A stretch of 51,459 bases of DNA from Bacteroidales bacterium (GTDB taxonomy: Bacteria > Bacteroidota > Bacteroidia > Bacteroidales > UBA12077): NCBI GenBank assembly GCA_013138975.1, contig WTBR01000008.1:1-51459 (forward strand), read 5' to 3'. The position numbers and the translations under genes are program-made. The notes beneath the pieces are model-generated. The model was not told the origin of the DNA. It ran no database searches and saw only the letters and a list, made by a program, of their open reading frames with translations. Below, in pieces: positions 9,133 to 18,600 of the stretch; position 1 is the first letter of the stretch, and each line of letters begins with the position of its first letter.

Positions 9133-10653
9133 TTATATCAGCTTAAAAACGATAGATGGAATTTTTCTAATACTTCCATCAGGCCCAATTGCTTTAATAT
9201 CTTCAAAGTTTATTCTATTACCTATAGGTGCATTTTTAAGAATCTCTATTTGTTTTTCTGTAATTTTATTTGAATTTGACTTAGATTCAATTGTATAACC
9301 TTTATCATCGGTTGTGGATAAATTAAATCCTACAACCTCAAAATTCAAATCAAAGTCAAAATTTTGCATATAGGCTATCACTTCTTTTTGCTCTAGCATT
9401 ACATTTTTTTTTATTTCACCACCTTTCTTTCCTGCCACCATTGCAACTGGATCTGGAATCCCTTTTACTCTAAATTCAGTTTTTTGTACAACAATACCAT
9501 TAGCTTTAACTGAAACTAAAGAAGTTCCTACCCTTTTTGGATTAATAATATAATCTCCGTTTACTCCAACTTTTCTAATACTACCATTAGTAATAGATGA
9601 ACTAATCTCGGAGCATTCGAAACCCGAAACAGCAATCTTTACCGGATTATCAGCTCCGACATAAAGTACATTCATTTTAGTTAAAGCAATTGCGGTAACT
9701 CCATCATGGTATTTTGGAACTTCTTTTTCACTATCTTTTTTTTCTGTTTCCTGACCTTTTACACAAGCTACACCAAAAAAGAGGAATGCCGCAACTGGCA
9801 ATAATGCCAATAATTTCAATCTAAAGCCTTTTTTAATTTTATTTTTATTCATCATAATCATTCGTTTTTTTATTAGTGATTGGTTAAAACTTGAAGAAAT
9901 ACTAATTAGCTTTTCTTCAGTAACCAGATTTATAAGAAGTGCTTGGTAATTGACCTTGTCAACTCCATTTTTTAACACTCCTTCATCTGCTAAATATTCA
10001 TGAACCAACTGAACAGAATTTTTCATCATCCAAACAAATGGATTAAACCACATTACGGCCGTTAGTAGTTCAACTAAAAGTAAATCGATTGAATGATATT
10101 GAGTTACATGAATATTTTCGTGTTCAATTATTTTTTGCAGATCCTCGTCGGAAGACTTATCCTTATTAATAAAAATCCAATTGAAGAATGAAAAAGAATT
10201 TTTAAATCCGTGATTATAAATTAAAATATGCTTGCCATTTATTATTTTATCCGATTTAAAATATTTATAAAATAAAAATAGAATTTGAATAAGAATTCGT
10301 AGAATCATGGCTGAAGAAACTATATGATATACTTTCATTAGTAAGGCTAACCAATTTATATTTTGAAAATTTGACTTTTGATCTTCAACAATAGCAAACT
10401 CGCCATTTACAAAATCTTGTAATATTATCTCATTGTTTTCCGGAGCAATTGTTGAGGAATTTATTTCTTGACTTTCATTAGGATTAAGATCAATGTTTAT
10501 GCTGAATTTGCTAAAGGGTATTAAACCCGAAATCAAAATTGACAATAGCAGATACACTCTTAGTTGTCGAAAATTTGTTTCCTTTCTAAAAACAAGACGA
10601 TAAGTAATGTAAAATGCACTTAAACATATGGTTGAAATCAGTAAGTATTTCAT
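9133..10653 (-). CDS. M56 (BlaR1-type) membrane metallopeptidase with a GldM-like C-terminal module
   Basis: The N-terminal part is a BlaR1/MecR1-type sensor peptidase: membrane segments at about residues 3-20, 33-48 and 112-130, then the zinc motif HENIH at 178-182 and HEYLADEGVL at 218-227, and a further hydrophobic segment at about 278-297. The periplasmic tail (about 315-506) resembles the last two domains of the T9SS/gliding protein GldM, with ALTKMNVLYVGADNPVKIAV, FRVKGIPDPVAMVAGKKGG, NFDFDLNFEVVGF and IKAIGPDGSIRKIPSIVFK. BlaR1 relatives usually carry a beta-lactam-binding domain, a TonB domain or nothing there. The gene follows the BlaI-type regulator by 10 bases. Peptidase activity on the BlaI partner is inferred; the ligand is unknown. 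Confidence 0.87.
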   Translation of the reverse strand: MKYLLISTICLSAFYITYRLVFRKETNFRQLRVYLLLSILISGLIPFSKFSINIDLNPNESQEINSSTIAPENNEIILQDFVNGEFAIVEDQKSNFQNINWLALLMKVYHIVSSAMILRILIQILFLFYKYFKSDKIINGKHILIYNHGFKNSFSFFNWIFINKDKSSDEDLQKIIEHENIHVTQYHSIDLLLVELLTAVMWFNPFVWMMKNSVQLVHEYLADEGVLKNGVDKVNYQALLINLVTEEKLISISSSFNQSLIKKRMIMMNKNKIKKGFRLKLLALLPVAAFLFFGVACVKGQETEKKDSEKEVPKYHDGVTAIALTKMNVLYVGADNPVKIAVSGFECSEISSSITNGSIRKVGVNGDYIINPKRVGTSLVSVKANGIVVQKTEFRVKGIPDPVAMVAGKKGGEIKKNVMLEQKEVIAYMQNFDFDLNFEVVGFNLSTTDDKGYTIESKSNSNKITEKQIEILKNAPIGNRINFEDIKAIGPDGSIRKIPSIVFKLI

Positions 10654-10663
10654 AGTATTAAAA

Positions 10664-11038
10664 TTATTGTTTGTAGTTTTTTATTTCTTCATCCACCATT
10701 TTTCTTAATTCCTCCAACTCATTCAAGCTAACCTTTTTATCTTTTACAAAAAAAGAAACGACTTGATTTACTGATCCATTGCACAAGCCCTTAAGTGTCT
10801 CCTTCAAAACATAGTTTGCATAATCTTTTTTAGAAATTTGTGGAAAATAAACATTTGTTTTACCATAAGTTTTATGAGAAACATAGGATTTTTTCTCTAA
10901 AACTTTTATTACAGTCGCTACTGTATTGTATGCAGGTTTTGGCTCTGGCAAGGAATCTAACACATCACTCACGGCTCCTTCTTTTATTTTCCACAAAGCT
11001 TTCAAAATATCTTCTTGAGCTTTTGTTATTTCTTTCAT
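10664..11038 (-). CDS. BlaI/MecI/CopY-family transcriptional repressor
   Basis: The protein has 124 residues with the winged-helix pattern of BlaI/MecI: ITKAQEDILKALWKIKEGAV then AYNTVATVIKVLEKKSYV and a C-terminal dimerisation part. Family members bind dyads in their own promoter and are released when the partner M56 peptidase triggers their cleavage. It is the first gene of a two-gene operon with the M56 gene (10 bases apart). Three short dyads lie just upstream at 11081-11122, consistent with autoregulation. Nothing suggests beta-lactam resistance here: no beta-lactamase or PBP gene lies nearby. Confidence 0.9.
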   Translation of the reverse strand: MKEITKAQEDILKALWKIKEGAVSDVLDSLPEPKPAYNTVATVIKVLEKKSYVSHKTYGKTNVYFPQISKKDYANYVLKETLKGLCNGSVNQVVSFFVKDKKVSLNELEELRKMVDEEIKNYKQ

Positions 11039-11080
11039 AATACAAATTTTATGTAAATGTACTACAAAAATTTAATATCT

Positions 11081-11122
11081 ACTATGATTATAGTTTATAA
11101 TTACCAATTATAGTTATCTATA
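11081..11122 (-). promoter_or_regulatory. Cluster of three dyads, candidate BlaI-type operators
   Basis: Three inverted repeats follow one another: ACTAT-gatt-ATAGT at 11081-11094, TATAATT-acc-AATTATA at 11096-11112 and TATAG-ttat-CTATA at 11109-11122. They lie 43-84 bases upstream of the blaI-type start, in the gap shared with era. The sequence is AT-rich, so chance dyads are likelier than usual; the clustering and location support an operator role. Confidence 0.45.
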
Positions 11123-11181
11123 AAATGTATGCTTTGTCACACAACATTATAATATTGAAGCGATTTAGCCAAAAATTCTCT

Positions 11182-11189
11182 TATCTTTG
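11182..11189 (+). promoter_or_regulatory. Bacteroidota -7 promoter box for era
   Basis: TATCTTTG matches TAnnTTTG and lies 31 bases upstream of the era ATG. A TTG at 11155-11157 is a possible but badly spaced -33 element. Confidence 0.55.
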
Positions 11190-11219
11190 CAAAAAATTTA
11201 AAAGATAAAAAATAACTCA

Positions 11220-12098
11220 ATGCCACATAAATCAGGTTTTGTAAATATTATTGGAAATCCAAACGTTGGAAAATCAACAATAATGAATGAAATGGTAGGA
11301 GAAAAGCTTTCTATCATTACCTCAAAGTCGCAAACTACGCGTCATAGGATAATGGGAATTGTGAATACTGATGATTATCAGATTGTATACTCTGATACAC
11401 CAGGAATATTGAAACCTAGCTATAAATTGCAAGAAAAAATGATGCGATTTGTGGGAACTGCTTTTGAAGACGCTGATATTATATTATATATTACGGATGT
11501 TGTTGAAACTTTTGACAAAAACGAACAATTCATTGAACGCTTATCAAAAGTTAATGTTCCTATTCTTCTTTTGGTTAATAAAATTGATTTAAGTGATCAA
11601 GAGAAACTTGAAAAGCTTGTAGATACTTGGAAACAAAGACTTCCTGATGTAGAAATAATTCCTATATGTGCAATTAAGAAATTTAATTTAGACCATGTAT
11701 TTAATCGTATAGTAGATTTATTACCAGAAGGAGAACCATTTTTTCCAAAAGATGCTCTTACAGATAAAACTGAAAGATTCTTTGTCTCAGAAATTATTCG
11801 CGAGAAAATTTTACTATACTATAGAAACGAAATTCCATATTCAGTTGAAATAGAAATAGAAGAATTTAAAGATGAAGAAAAAATCTTACGAATAAGAGCT
11901 ATTATACATGTTGTACGGCAATCACAAAAAGGAATATTAATTGGCCATAAAGGTGAATCCTTAAAAAGAGTTGGAACAGAGGCACGACTGGATATTGAAG
12001 AATTCTTTGGCAAGAAAGTTTTCATTGAAATATTTGTTAAAGTTAGTAAAGACTGGCGCGATAAAGATCGATCTTTAAAAGGCTTTGGTTATAATTAA
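11220..12098 (+). CDS. era: Ribosome-assembly GTPase Era
   Basis: Era binds the 3' end of 16S rRNA and helps 30S maturation at the cytoplasmic membrane surface. The G1 loop GNPNVGKST is at residues 12-20, G3 is DTPG, G4 is NKID, and the C-terminal KH domain (about 200-290) contains GHKGESLKRVGTEAR and ends with WRDKDRSLKGFGY. Length 292 is normal. A TATCTTTG promoter box lies 31 bases upstream. It heads a + strand series with the four-helix-bundle gene and der. Confidence 0.97.
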   Translation: MPHKSGFVNIIGNPNVGKSTIMNEMVGEKLSIITSKSQTTRHRIMGIVNTDDYQIVYSDTPGILKPSYKLQEKMMRFVGTAFEDADIILYITDVVETFDKNEQFIERLSKVNVPILLLVNKIDLSDQEKLEKLVDTWKQRLPDVEIIPICAIKKFNLDHVFNRIVDLLPEGEPFFPKDALTDKTERFFVSEIIREKILLYYRNEIPYSVEIEIEEFKDEEKILRIRAIIHVVRQSQKGILIGHKGESLKRVGTEARLDIEEFFGKKVFIEIFVKVSKDWRDKDRSLKGFGYN

Positions 12099-12149
12099 TT
12101 ATTGTATTTCTGTGTAACAATATCAAAATCGAAAATAATTTTAAATCTA

Positions 12150-12491
12150 ATGAAAGAACTAGAAGTAAAAACTTATAACTTTGCTATTCAAGGAATTGGA
12201 CTTGTAAAGAGTTTAGAAAAAGATTTTCCTGAATTGGCAAGTAACGATTTAAGACAAAGCATGGGTGCTGTATCAATAAAGTACATAGATGCCCTTAATG
12301 CTGAAAAAAATGAAGATTTTGCTCAAAATATAAGAGATTGCCATTCAAATGCACTAAAATCATCTGAAATTTTAAGTAAAATGGATGAAATTAAAAATGA
12401 TACTTTTAATAAGCAAAAAGAGGTATTAATTAATGAATCAAAAGTAATTATCGAAAAACTTGATACAGTAATTAGCAAGCTAATTTTTTAA
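12150..12491 (+). CDS. Four-helix-bundle protein (23S rRNA intervening-sequence protein / bAvd-like family)
   Basis: A small, all-helical protein of 113 residues. The pattern KTYNFAIQGIGLVKSLEKDF, QSMGAVSIKYIDALNAEKN and ALKSSEILSKMDEI matches the four-helix-bundle family first seen in 23S rRNA intervening sequences and related to the bAvd factor of diversity-generating retroelements. Its biochemical role is generally unknown. I start it at the ATG at 12150; the frame can be extended upstream to a TTG at 12102, but those residues do not fit the family. It lies 51 bases after era and 10 before der, as a stand-alone gene rather than inside an rRNA gene. No reverse transcriptase is nearby. Confidence 0.75.
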   Translation: MKELEVKTYNFAIQGIGLVKSLEKDFPELASNDLRQSMGAVSIKYIDALNAEKNEDFAQNIRDCHSNALKSSEILSKMDEIKNDTFNKQKEVLINESKVIIEKLDTVISKLIF

Positions 12492-12501
12492 AATATAAAT
12501 C

Positions 12502-13800
12502 ATGATTGTAGCGATAGTAGGAAGGCCGAATGTAGGGAAATCAACGTTGTTTAACAGACTAACAGAAACAAAACAAGCAATAGTTGATGAAGTGAGCGGA
12601 GTGACACGAGATAGGTTATACGGTAAAGCTGAGTGGACAGGTAAAGAATTTTCAGTGATTGATACCGGAGGTTATATCTATAATTCTGATGATGTATTTG
12701 AAGGCGAAATAAGAAAACAAGTTGATATTGCTATCGAAGAAGCAAATCTGATTTTATTTGTTGTAGATGTTTCCAGCGGAATTACAGATATGGATGATAC
12801 AGTTGCGGGGATTCTTCGAAAATCAAAGAAAAACATATTGCTTATTGTAAATAAAGTTGATAATAATGCACGAATTCTTGATTCTCATGAATTTTATAAA
12901 TTTGGCTTAGGAGATCCTATTTGTATTTCATCAATAAATGGAAGTGGAACAGGCGAGATGCTTGATCAAATCGCAAGCTTTATTGAAGATGAAAATCCCG
13001 GTAATGAACTTGATATTCCAAAATACACTGTAGTTGGTCGACCTAATGTTGGTAAATCATCCTTAATTAATGCTTTAATTGGTGAGGAAAGAAATATAGT
13101 AACTCCTATTTCCGGAACTACGCGCGATTCAGTTCATACACGGTATAATAAATTTGATCAGGACTTTTATTTGGTAGATACGGCAGGAATAAGAAAAAAA
13201 GGTAAGGTTACAGAGAATCTTGAATTCTATTCTGTTCTTCGTTCTATTCGCTCAATAGAGCAAGCGGACGTTTGTCTGCTATTAATTGATGCGACACAGG
13301 GTGTTGAATCTCAAGACTTAAGCATCATTGGTCTTATTCAGAAAAATAATAAAGGCTTGGTTATCCTGGTTAATAAATGGGACTTAATTGAAAAAGAGAC
13401 CAATACATCAAAAGAATTTACTGAGAAAATCCTTCAAAAAATTGCTCCATTTAAAGATGTGCCAATAATTTTCACTTCTGTAATAAACAAACAACGAATT
13501 CATAAAGTACTTGAAGAAGCAAATGAGGTTTATGAAAATAGAAGAAGAAAAATTACAACTTCAAAACTAAATGAAGTTATGCAAGAAGTTATAGAGGCAA
13601 ACGGCCCTCCATCATTAAAAGGAAAATTGATAAAAATAAAATACATTACTCAGTTAAATACTTATTATCCATCATTTGCATTCTTTTGTAACTTACCACA
13701 ATATGTTAAAGAGCCTTATAAAAGATTTCTAGAAAATAAATTGCGTGAAAAATTTAATTTCAGAGGTTCTCCAATTATGATTTATATGAGAAAAAAATAA
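12502..13800 (+). CDS. der: Ribosome-assembly GTPase Der (EngA)
   Basis: Der is the double-GTPase protein needed for 50S subunit maturation. The first domain has GRPNVGKST at residues 7-15, DTGG and NKVD; the second has GRPNVGKSS near residue 180, DTAGIRKKG and NKWD. A C-terminal KH-like domain (about 350-432) ends with [15 protein letters not shown]. Length 432 is normal. It lies 10 bases after the four-helix-bundle gene and 4 bases before a lipoprotein gene, so it belongs to the same transcription unit. Confidence 0.97.
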   Translation: MIVAIVGRPNVGKSTLFNRLTETKQAIVDEVSGVTRDRLYGKAEWTGKEFSVIDTGGYIYNSDDVFEGEIRKQVDIAIEEANLILFVVDVSSGITDMDDTVAGILRKSKKNILLIVNKVDNNARILDSHEFYKFGLGDPICISSINGSGTGEMLDQIASFIEDENPGNELDIPKYTVVGRPNVGKSSLINALIGEERNIVTPISGTTRDSVHTRYNKFDQDFYLVDTAGIRKKGKVTENLEFYSVLRSIRSIEQADVCLLLIDATQGVESQDLSIIGLIQKNNKGLVILVNKWDLIEKETNTSKEFTEKILQKIAPFKDVPIIFTSVINKQRIHKVLEEANEVYENRRRKITTSKLNEVMQEVIEANGPPSLKGKLIKIKYITQLNTYYPSFAFFCNLPQYVKEPYKRFLENKLREKFNFRGSPIMIYMRKK

Positions 13801-13804
13801 TTAA

Positions 13805-14287
13805 GTGAAGAAGCTTAGTTTCATTATATTAATAATTTATTTATTTTCCTTTGCTTGTGAGCCGGAAGAGGAATATTCTGAAATACCTGTAGTAAAATAT
13901 AAAGATTTTAATTTTGAGATTGAAAGTATTGATGGATTTATAAATCAAGTAGGTTTTTTGAGTTTTGATTTTATTGATGGGAACGGCGATATTGGTTTTT
14001 ATGAAAACTCTGATACTTCTATTGAAATTGAAATTAACGATATTTTCATTTATAAATACACTAAAAAAAATGGAAATTACTCAATTGCGGACACTATAAA
14101 ACTAATAATGCCTTATTTTGAAGAAGGTGTTTACAGAAAATATCTAAAGGGTGAAATGAAAGTGCAAATTTATTTTATGGATCAAGTAAACGATACAATA
14201 AAATTTGATTTTGAAATAATGGACAGAAGCTACAATAGAAGCAATTTACAATCGACTCCAGAACTTATTGTTCCTAATTGGAATTAA
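13805..14287 (+). CDS. Small lipoprotein of unknown function
   Basis: Starts with GTG and encodes 160 residues. The N-terminal 17 residues are a lipoprotein signal (VKKLSFIILIIYLFSFA) ending at Cys18, so the product is probably anchored to a membrane. The mature part is acidic and beta-rich, and includes the phrase DFIDGNGDIGFYE, seen in many Bacteroidota lipoproteins. No catalytic motif is visible. It follows der by 4 bases, probably by read-through. I do not recognise a specific family. Confidence 0.72.
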   Translation: MKKLSFIILIIYLFSFACEPEEEYSEIPVVKYKDFNFEIESIDGFINQVGFLSFDFIDGNGDIGFYENSDTSIEIEINDIFIYKYTKKNGNYSIADTIKLIMPYFEEGVYRKYLKGEMKVQIYFMDQVNDTIKFDFEIMDRSYNRSNLQSTPELIVPNWN

Positions 14288-14305
14288 CAATATACAGTTT
14301 AACTT

Positions 14306-14319
14306 GTTTTACGTAAAAC
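14306..14319. promoter_or_regulatory. Perfect 14-base palindrome upstream of the hemerythrin gene
   Basis: GTTTTACGTAAAAC is a perfect palindrome 20 bases before the ATG at 14339. Its size and position suit an operator, perhaps for the LuxR-type regulator encoded one gene downstream. Function is inferred. Confidence 0.4.
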
Positions 14320-14338
14320 TAAAATTATTGGATCAACG

Positions 14339-15079
14339 ATGTTAATCACAAAAAACATAAAAATGGCCGATGTAATTCATATGAATTACTTTACATTATC
14401 GGTTCTGAATCGTTTTGGTATAGAGCTTGGATTTGGTGACAAAACAGTTGCAGAAGTATGTAAAATAGAGAATGTTGATGTTGATTTCTTTTTAGAAATA
14501 GTAAATGCATTTGTTGATAAAGATTACTTTCCAAAAAAGCAATTACAAACATTTTCGGTTAAACTTATAACAGATTATTTACGTAAAACACACTATGATT
14601 ATCATCAAATAAAAGTTCCCGAAATTGAGAGTTTAATAGAAGAAATGGTAAAAGCTTGTTACTCTGAGAAAGAGAATTTAGTGTTATTAAAGAAATTTTT
14701 TAATGATTATAAACAAGAATTACTCAATCACACTAATCGAGAAGAAACAGTTGTATTTCCTTATACTATTGCTATAGAAGATGCTTTCAACTCAAAAACT
14801 CTTGACAATTCGGTATTTGATTTAATGGAAACATATTCAATTGCTATTTTCCAAAATGAACATGAAAATATTGAAGAAAAACTATTTGATCTTAAGAATA
14901 TTATAATAAAATATTTACCTCAGCCAAAAAACTCAGAAAATTGTCACAAACTTCTTTACGCTTTATTTAGTCTTGAACAAGATATAATTGATCATTCCAG
15001 AATTGAGGATAAAGTTCTTGTTCCAAAAATAAGAGAAATGGAAAAAGTGATTACAAAAAGATTCGGAGAAAAAAAGTAA
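14339..15079 (+). CDS. Hemerythrin-domain protein, probable oxygen/NO-responsive partner of the LuxR-type regulator
   Basis: The protein has 246 residues and is probably cytoplasmic (no signal or membrane segment). Residues 1-60 resemble the short N-terminal domain of Ric/ScdA iron-sulfur repair proteins, but lack its conserved Cys-Cys pair. Residues 75-235 have the hemerythrin pattern for a di-iron site: His85/His89, HTNRE (His131, Glu135), His175, His203 and HSRIE (His219, Glu223). Such domains bind O2 or NO, or mobilise iron. The gene is 3 bases from the LuxR-type regulator, so the two probably act together. Whether this protein senses, stores or repairs is not decided by sequence. Confidence 0.8.
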   Translation: MLITKNIKMADVIHMNYFTLSVLNRFGIELGFGDKTVAEVCKIENVDVDFFLEIVNAFVDKDYFPKKQLQTFSVKLITDYLRKTHYDYHQIKVPEIESLIEEMVKACYSEKENLVLLKKFFNDYKQELLNHTNREETVVFPYTIAIEDAFNSKTLDNSVFDLMETYSIAIFQNEHENIEEKLFDLKNIIIKYLPQPKNSENCHKLLYALFSLEQDIIDHSRIEDKVLVPKIREMEKVITKRFGEKK

Positions 15080-15082
15080 TAA

Positions 15083-15697
15083 ATGTCTAAATCAACTTTC
15101 ATAATATGCGAGAAATCTTATTTAATTAGAAAAGGTTTGATTTCAATTATTGAAAAGATTCCTGACACACGAATTGTTCAGCAATTCGATAGTGAAGATG
15201 AAATTAAAAATCTTGGCAATTTTGAATCTGACTTTATAATTATAAATACTAATTTACTTAATACAAAAACTCAAAAGATCCTTCAAAAAATTTCAAACAC
15301 ATCTGCAGGGGGGATGGGATTTACGCAAATAATTTCACTCTCGCAAAAATCAGAATTTAAAGAAATTAATTGGGTAGAGTATATTAATATTGATGATAGT
15401 CAGAATATTATTTTAACTAAACTCAAAACACTTATTGGGAATCGCAAAACAGATAATCCGAAATCAGAAGCTCCAGATGAAATTAGTAAACGAGAAATTG
15501 ACATTCTTAAAAATATAGCTTTAGGTCTTTCAAATAGGGAAATTGCGGATAAATTATTTATCAGTGCGCATACAGTTGTTACCCATAGAAAAAATATAAC
15601 CCGGAAACTTGGTATTAAAACAGTTCCGGGTTTAACAATATATGCTATTTTACATAAAATTATTAATATTGACGATACCGAGCAAATTAAATCTTAA
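15083..15697 (+). CDS. LuxR/FixJ-type regulator with a degenerate receiver domain
   Basis: The C-terminal part (about residues 140-200) is a LuxR-type helix-turn-helix: ISKREIDILKNIALGLSNRE followed by IADKLFISAHTVVTHRKNI. The N-terminal part has receiver-like layout, but the acidic pocket is C-E-K (residues 9-11) and the phospho-acceptor position is Asn55 (IIIN) instead of Asp. Phosphorylation by a histidine kinase is therefore unlikely. No kinase gene is adjacent. It directly follows the hemerythrin gene, and its 3' end overlaps the convergent sensor-phosphatase gene by 11 bases. The target promoters are unknown; the palindrome at 14306-14319 is a candidate. Confidence 0.85.
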   Translation: MSKSTFIICEKSYLIRKGLISIIEKIPDTRIVQQFDSEDEIKNLGNFESDFIIINTNLLNTKTQKILQKISNTSAGGMGFTQIISLSQKSEFKEINWVEYINIDDSQNIILTKLKTLIGNRKTDNPKSEAPDEISKREIDILKNIALGLSNREIADKLFISAHTVVTHRKNITRKLGIKTVPGLTIYAILHKIINIDDTEQIKS

Positions 15698-18600
15698 CTC
15701 CCATAAATAATACATCATCAACCTGCTGCAACTTACCTCTCCACTCATTAAAAGTTTTAGTTACATGTTCATTTTGCACTTCCATAGGTTTATCACACAC
15801 CTCAGCTAACATATTTTTCACTCTGTCCATTTTAAACTTTTTGCCTCTTGGACCACCAAATTGATCAGGATAACCATCAGAAAACATATAAATAATATCT
15901 CCTTGATGCAACTGGAATCCAACATTTTCAAAACATTTATCTGTTTTAGGGTCACCACCAATTGAAGCTTTTGTTCCTTTCACATATTGTAATTCCTTAT
16001 CTTTATAAAGAATCAATGGACGCATTGCTGATGAGAATCGCATATAATGCGTATTTACATCAATTTCACAAACAATTATATCCATACCATCATGCGCTCT
16101 TTCGGCATCAATATTCTGATTTAACGTGCGTTGCAATTCTTTATCCAATTGCTGCAATACCAAGGATGGAGAATCAATTTCCTTTCTCCAACAAATATCT
16201 TTAATTAAAGTGGTTCCAATCATCGACATAAAAGCACCGGGAACACCATGACCTGTAGAGTCAGCACAAACAATTAAAAACTTATCATCATTTATACGTT
16301 CATACCAATAAAAATCACCACTTACAATATCTCTCGGTTGGTAACAAACAAATGCTCCTGAAAAATTATCATTAATAGTTGACACAGATGGCAATATACT
16401 TTGCTGTATTCTTTGAGCATAATTTATACTATCAGTGATATCTCTATTCTTAATTTCAAGTTCTTCTTTTTGCTTAACTACTTCCTTTGTTCTTATGTTA
16501 AGTTCATTTTCTAAATACTCTTGTAATGCTTTTTGTTTTCGTTCTCTATTTTTAACATAAAAAAAGATTAATAATAGAACTGTAATAATTGCCAAACTAA
16601 TAAACCACCAAGCTTTCCAAAATGGAGGACGAATAGTTATTTCCATTTCGAGAGGCTCAACGCAATAACCATCAGCATTGCAAGCCTTTAACATAAATGT
16701 ATACTTACCATCTTCAATTCTAGAATAATATACAGATCTGTCTTTTGTAGGCTTTGACCACTCTAAATCGTATCCATCCAATTTATATTGATACATAACT
16801 CCTTCTGGATCACTATAGCTTGTACCAACGTAGGAAATATTCAAATTATATATTTTATAATTTAATATTATTGATTCCCTAAAGTTAATTGGATCATTAG
16901 TAAATAAGACCTCCAAAATACTTAGTCTTGGTGCAATTACATTCTTCTTTTCTTTCGAACTATCGTATACTATTAAACCATCGGTTGTACCTGTTAGAAC
17001 AACTCCATTTTTTTGTTTTAAAACAGCATTGTAATTACAGTCGCCGGATATACCTGTTTCTCTTCCATAAACCTTAACATCACCATTATTAACGTCGATG
17101 CTACTCATTCCTGGCCTATGACCTACCCAAACCTTTCCCGCATCATCTGCCATTATACTATAACAATAATCTGATTTTAATCCATTATTGGTAGAATAAT
17201 GCTTTATGCCGTCCTCTTCAAATTTAAACACTCCTGCACCATATGTTACTGCCCATATATTCCCATTAATATCTTCAGTGATTGATCTAAATTGAAGATT
17301 TACATTTCCTTCTATTGTATAATTTAAATCACTGTTTAGAACAAAAATGCCATGACTTTTAGTTGCTACCCAAGGATTATTCTTTGAATCAACATATACA
17401 AACTTAATGCTATTATGAGGCAATGCCTGAGCTGTATTATACAATTGACTTTTCCCTGTTGCGAGATCAAAAACCAATACTCCATTTTCAGTGCCAACCC
17501 AAACCGTATTTCCTTTTCCGGTTATTGAGTTTATTTTATTCCCAAGTGAATTATTTGATTTGAAATATATACTTGTTCTGTTTGTCTTTTTATTTAACAG
17601 ATAAATACCGCTTTTCTCTGTTCCAATCCAAAGATTTTTGTTAGGATCAAGATATAAGGCTACGATTTTATCGTTCGGCATTCCATTTTTACTATTTAAT
17701 ATAACAGTATTATTGGTGGATTTATCAACCTTAGCAATAAGGTTTTCTCCTCCGAGCCAAATACTAGTTTCTGATTCAGCTATAGATAAAATATTACCAT
17801 TTAATTCTTTAATATCCTTATAATGAAAAGTAAATGCTTCATCAACAGAAAAAGCTAATCCATTTCCATAAGTAGCTATCCAATTATTACCTTCCCAATC
17901 TTTATAAATTGTTTTTATATAATTATTTGGAAGACCATTCTCTGTACTAAAATGTACAATATTTGAATAGGCGTATTCTTTATCTTTATCAGGAATAAGC
18001 TTATAAATACCTTTTCCAAAAGAACTTACCCATAATATATTTTCATTATCTTCTAAAATTGATTGTACATTTTCATATCCAATTTCATATTTTTCTCCAA
18101 TGTTAGTTATCTCATATGATTCATGATTCTCTCCTTTTGTTTTTAAAAGAAAAAATCCAGAATCTTCAGTACCTAACCAGTAAGCATTTTCAGATTTACT
18201 TTTATCAATTGACTGAACCGCTATATAATCTAATTCTTTAATTAAATAGGACTCTATAAACTCATCTTCTTTTAGAGAATACATAACCAATCCATTTGCT
18301 GTTCCGATTAAAAAAGTTTCACCTCCAACCGGCATTATCGAATAAATTAGTTTTCCTGAAAAAGAATCTGCAAAAGAACTTACTTCTAAGTTTTTATTAA
18401 TTTTTATTAAGCCATTGTTTTGAGTGGAGATATAAACATTGCCTACATCGTCCTGAGCAATATCTGTAATTGCACTATTAATATCATCACCAATATTTAG
18501 GAGCTTAAATTTAATTCCATCATAATATGTAATTTCACCTGAATTATGACCAAACCATAAAATACCATTATTATCTAAAAAACTAGATGTTACAAAGCCA

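Noticed and set aside
10664..11038. Beta-lactam resistance regulator
   Set aside because: The M56 partner lacks a penicillin-binding domain and there is no beta-lactamase or PBP gene nearby.
12150..12491. Part of a diversity-generating retroelement (bAvd)
   Set aside because: No reverse transcriptase, template repeat or variable repeat is present around it.
15083..15697. Ordinary phosphorylated response regulator
   Set aside because: The phospho-acceptor Asp and the acidic pair are missing in the receiver.
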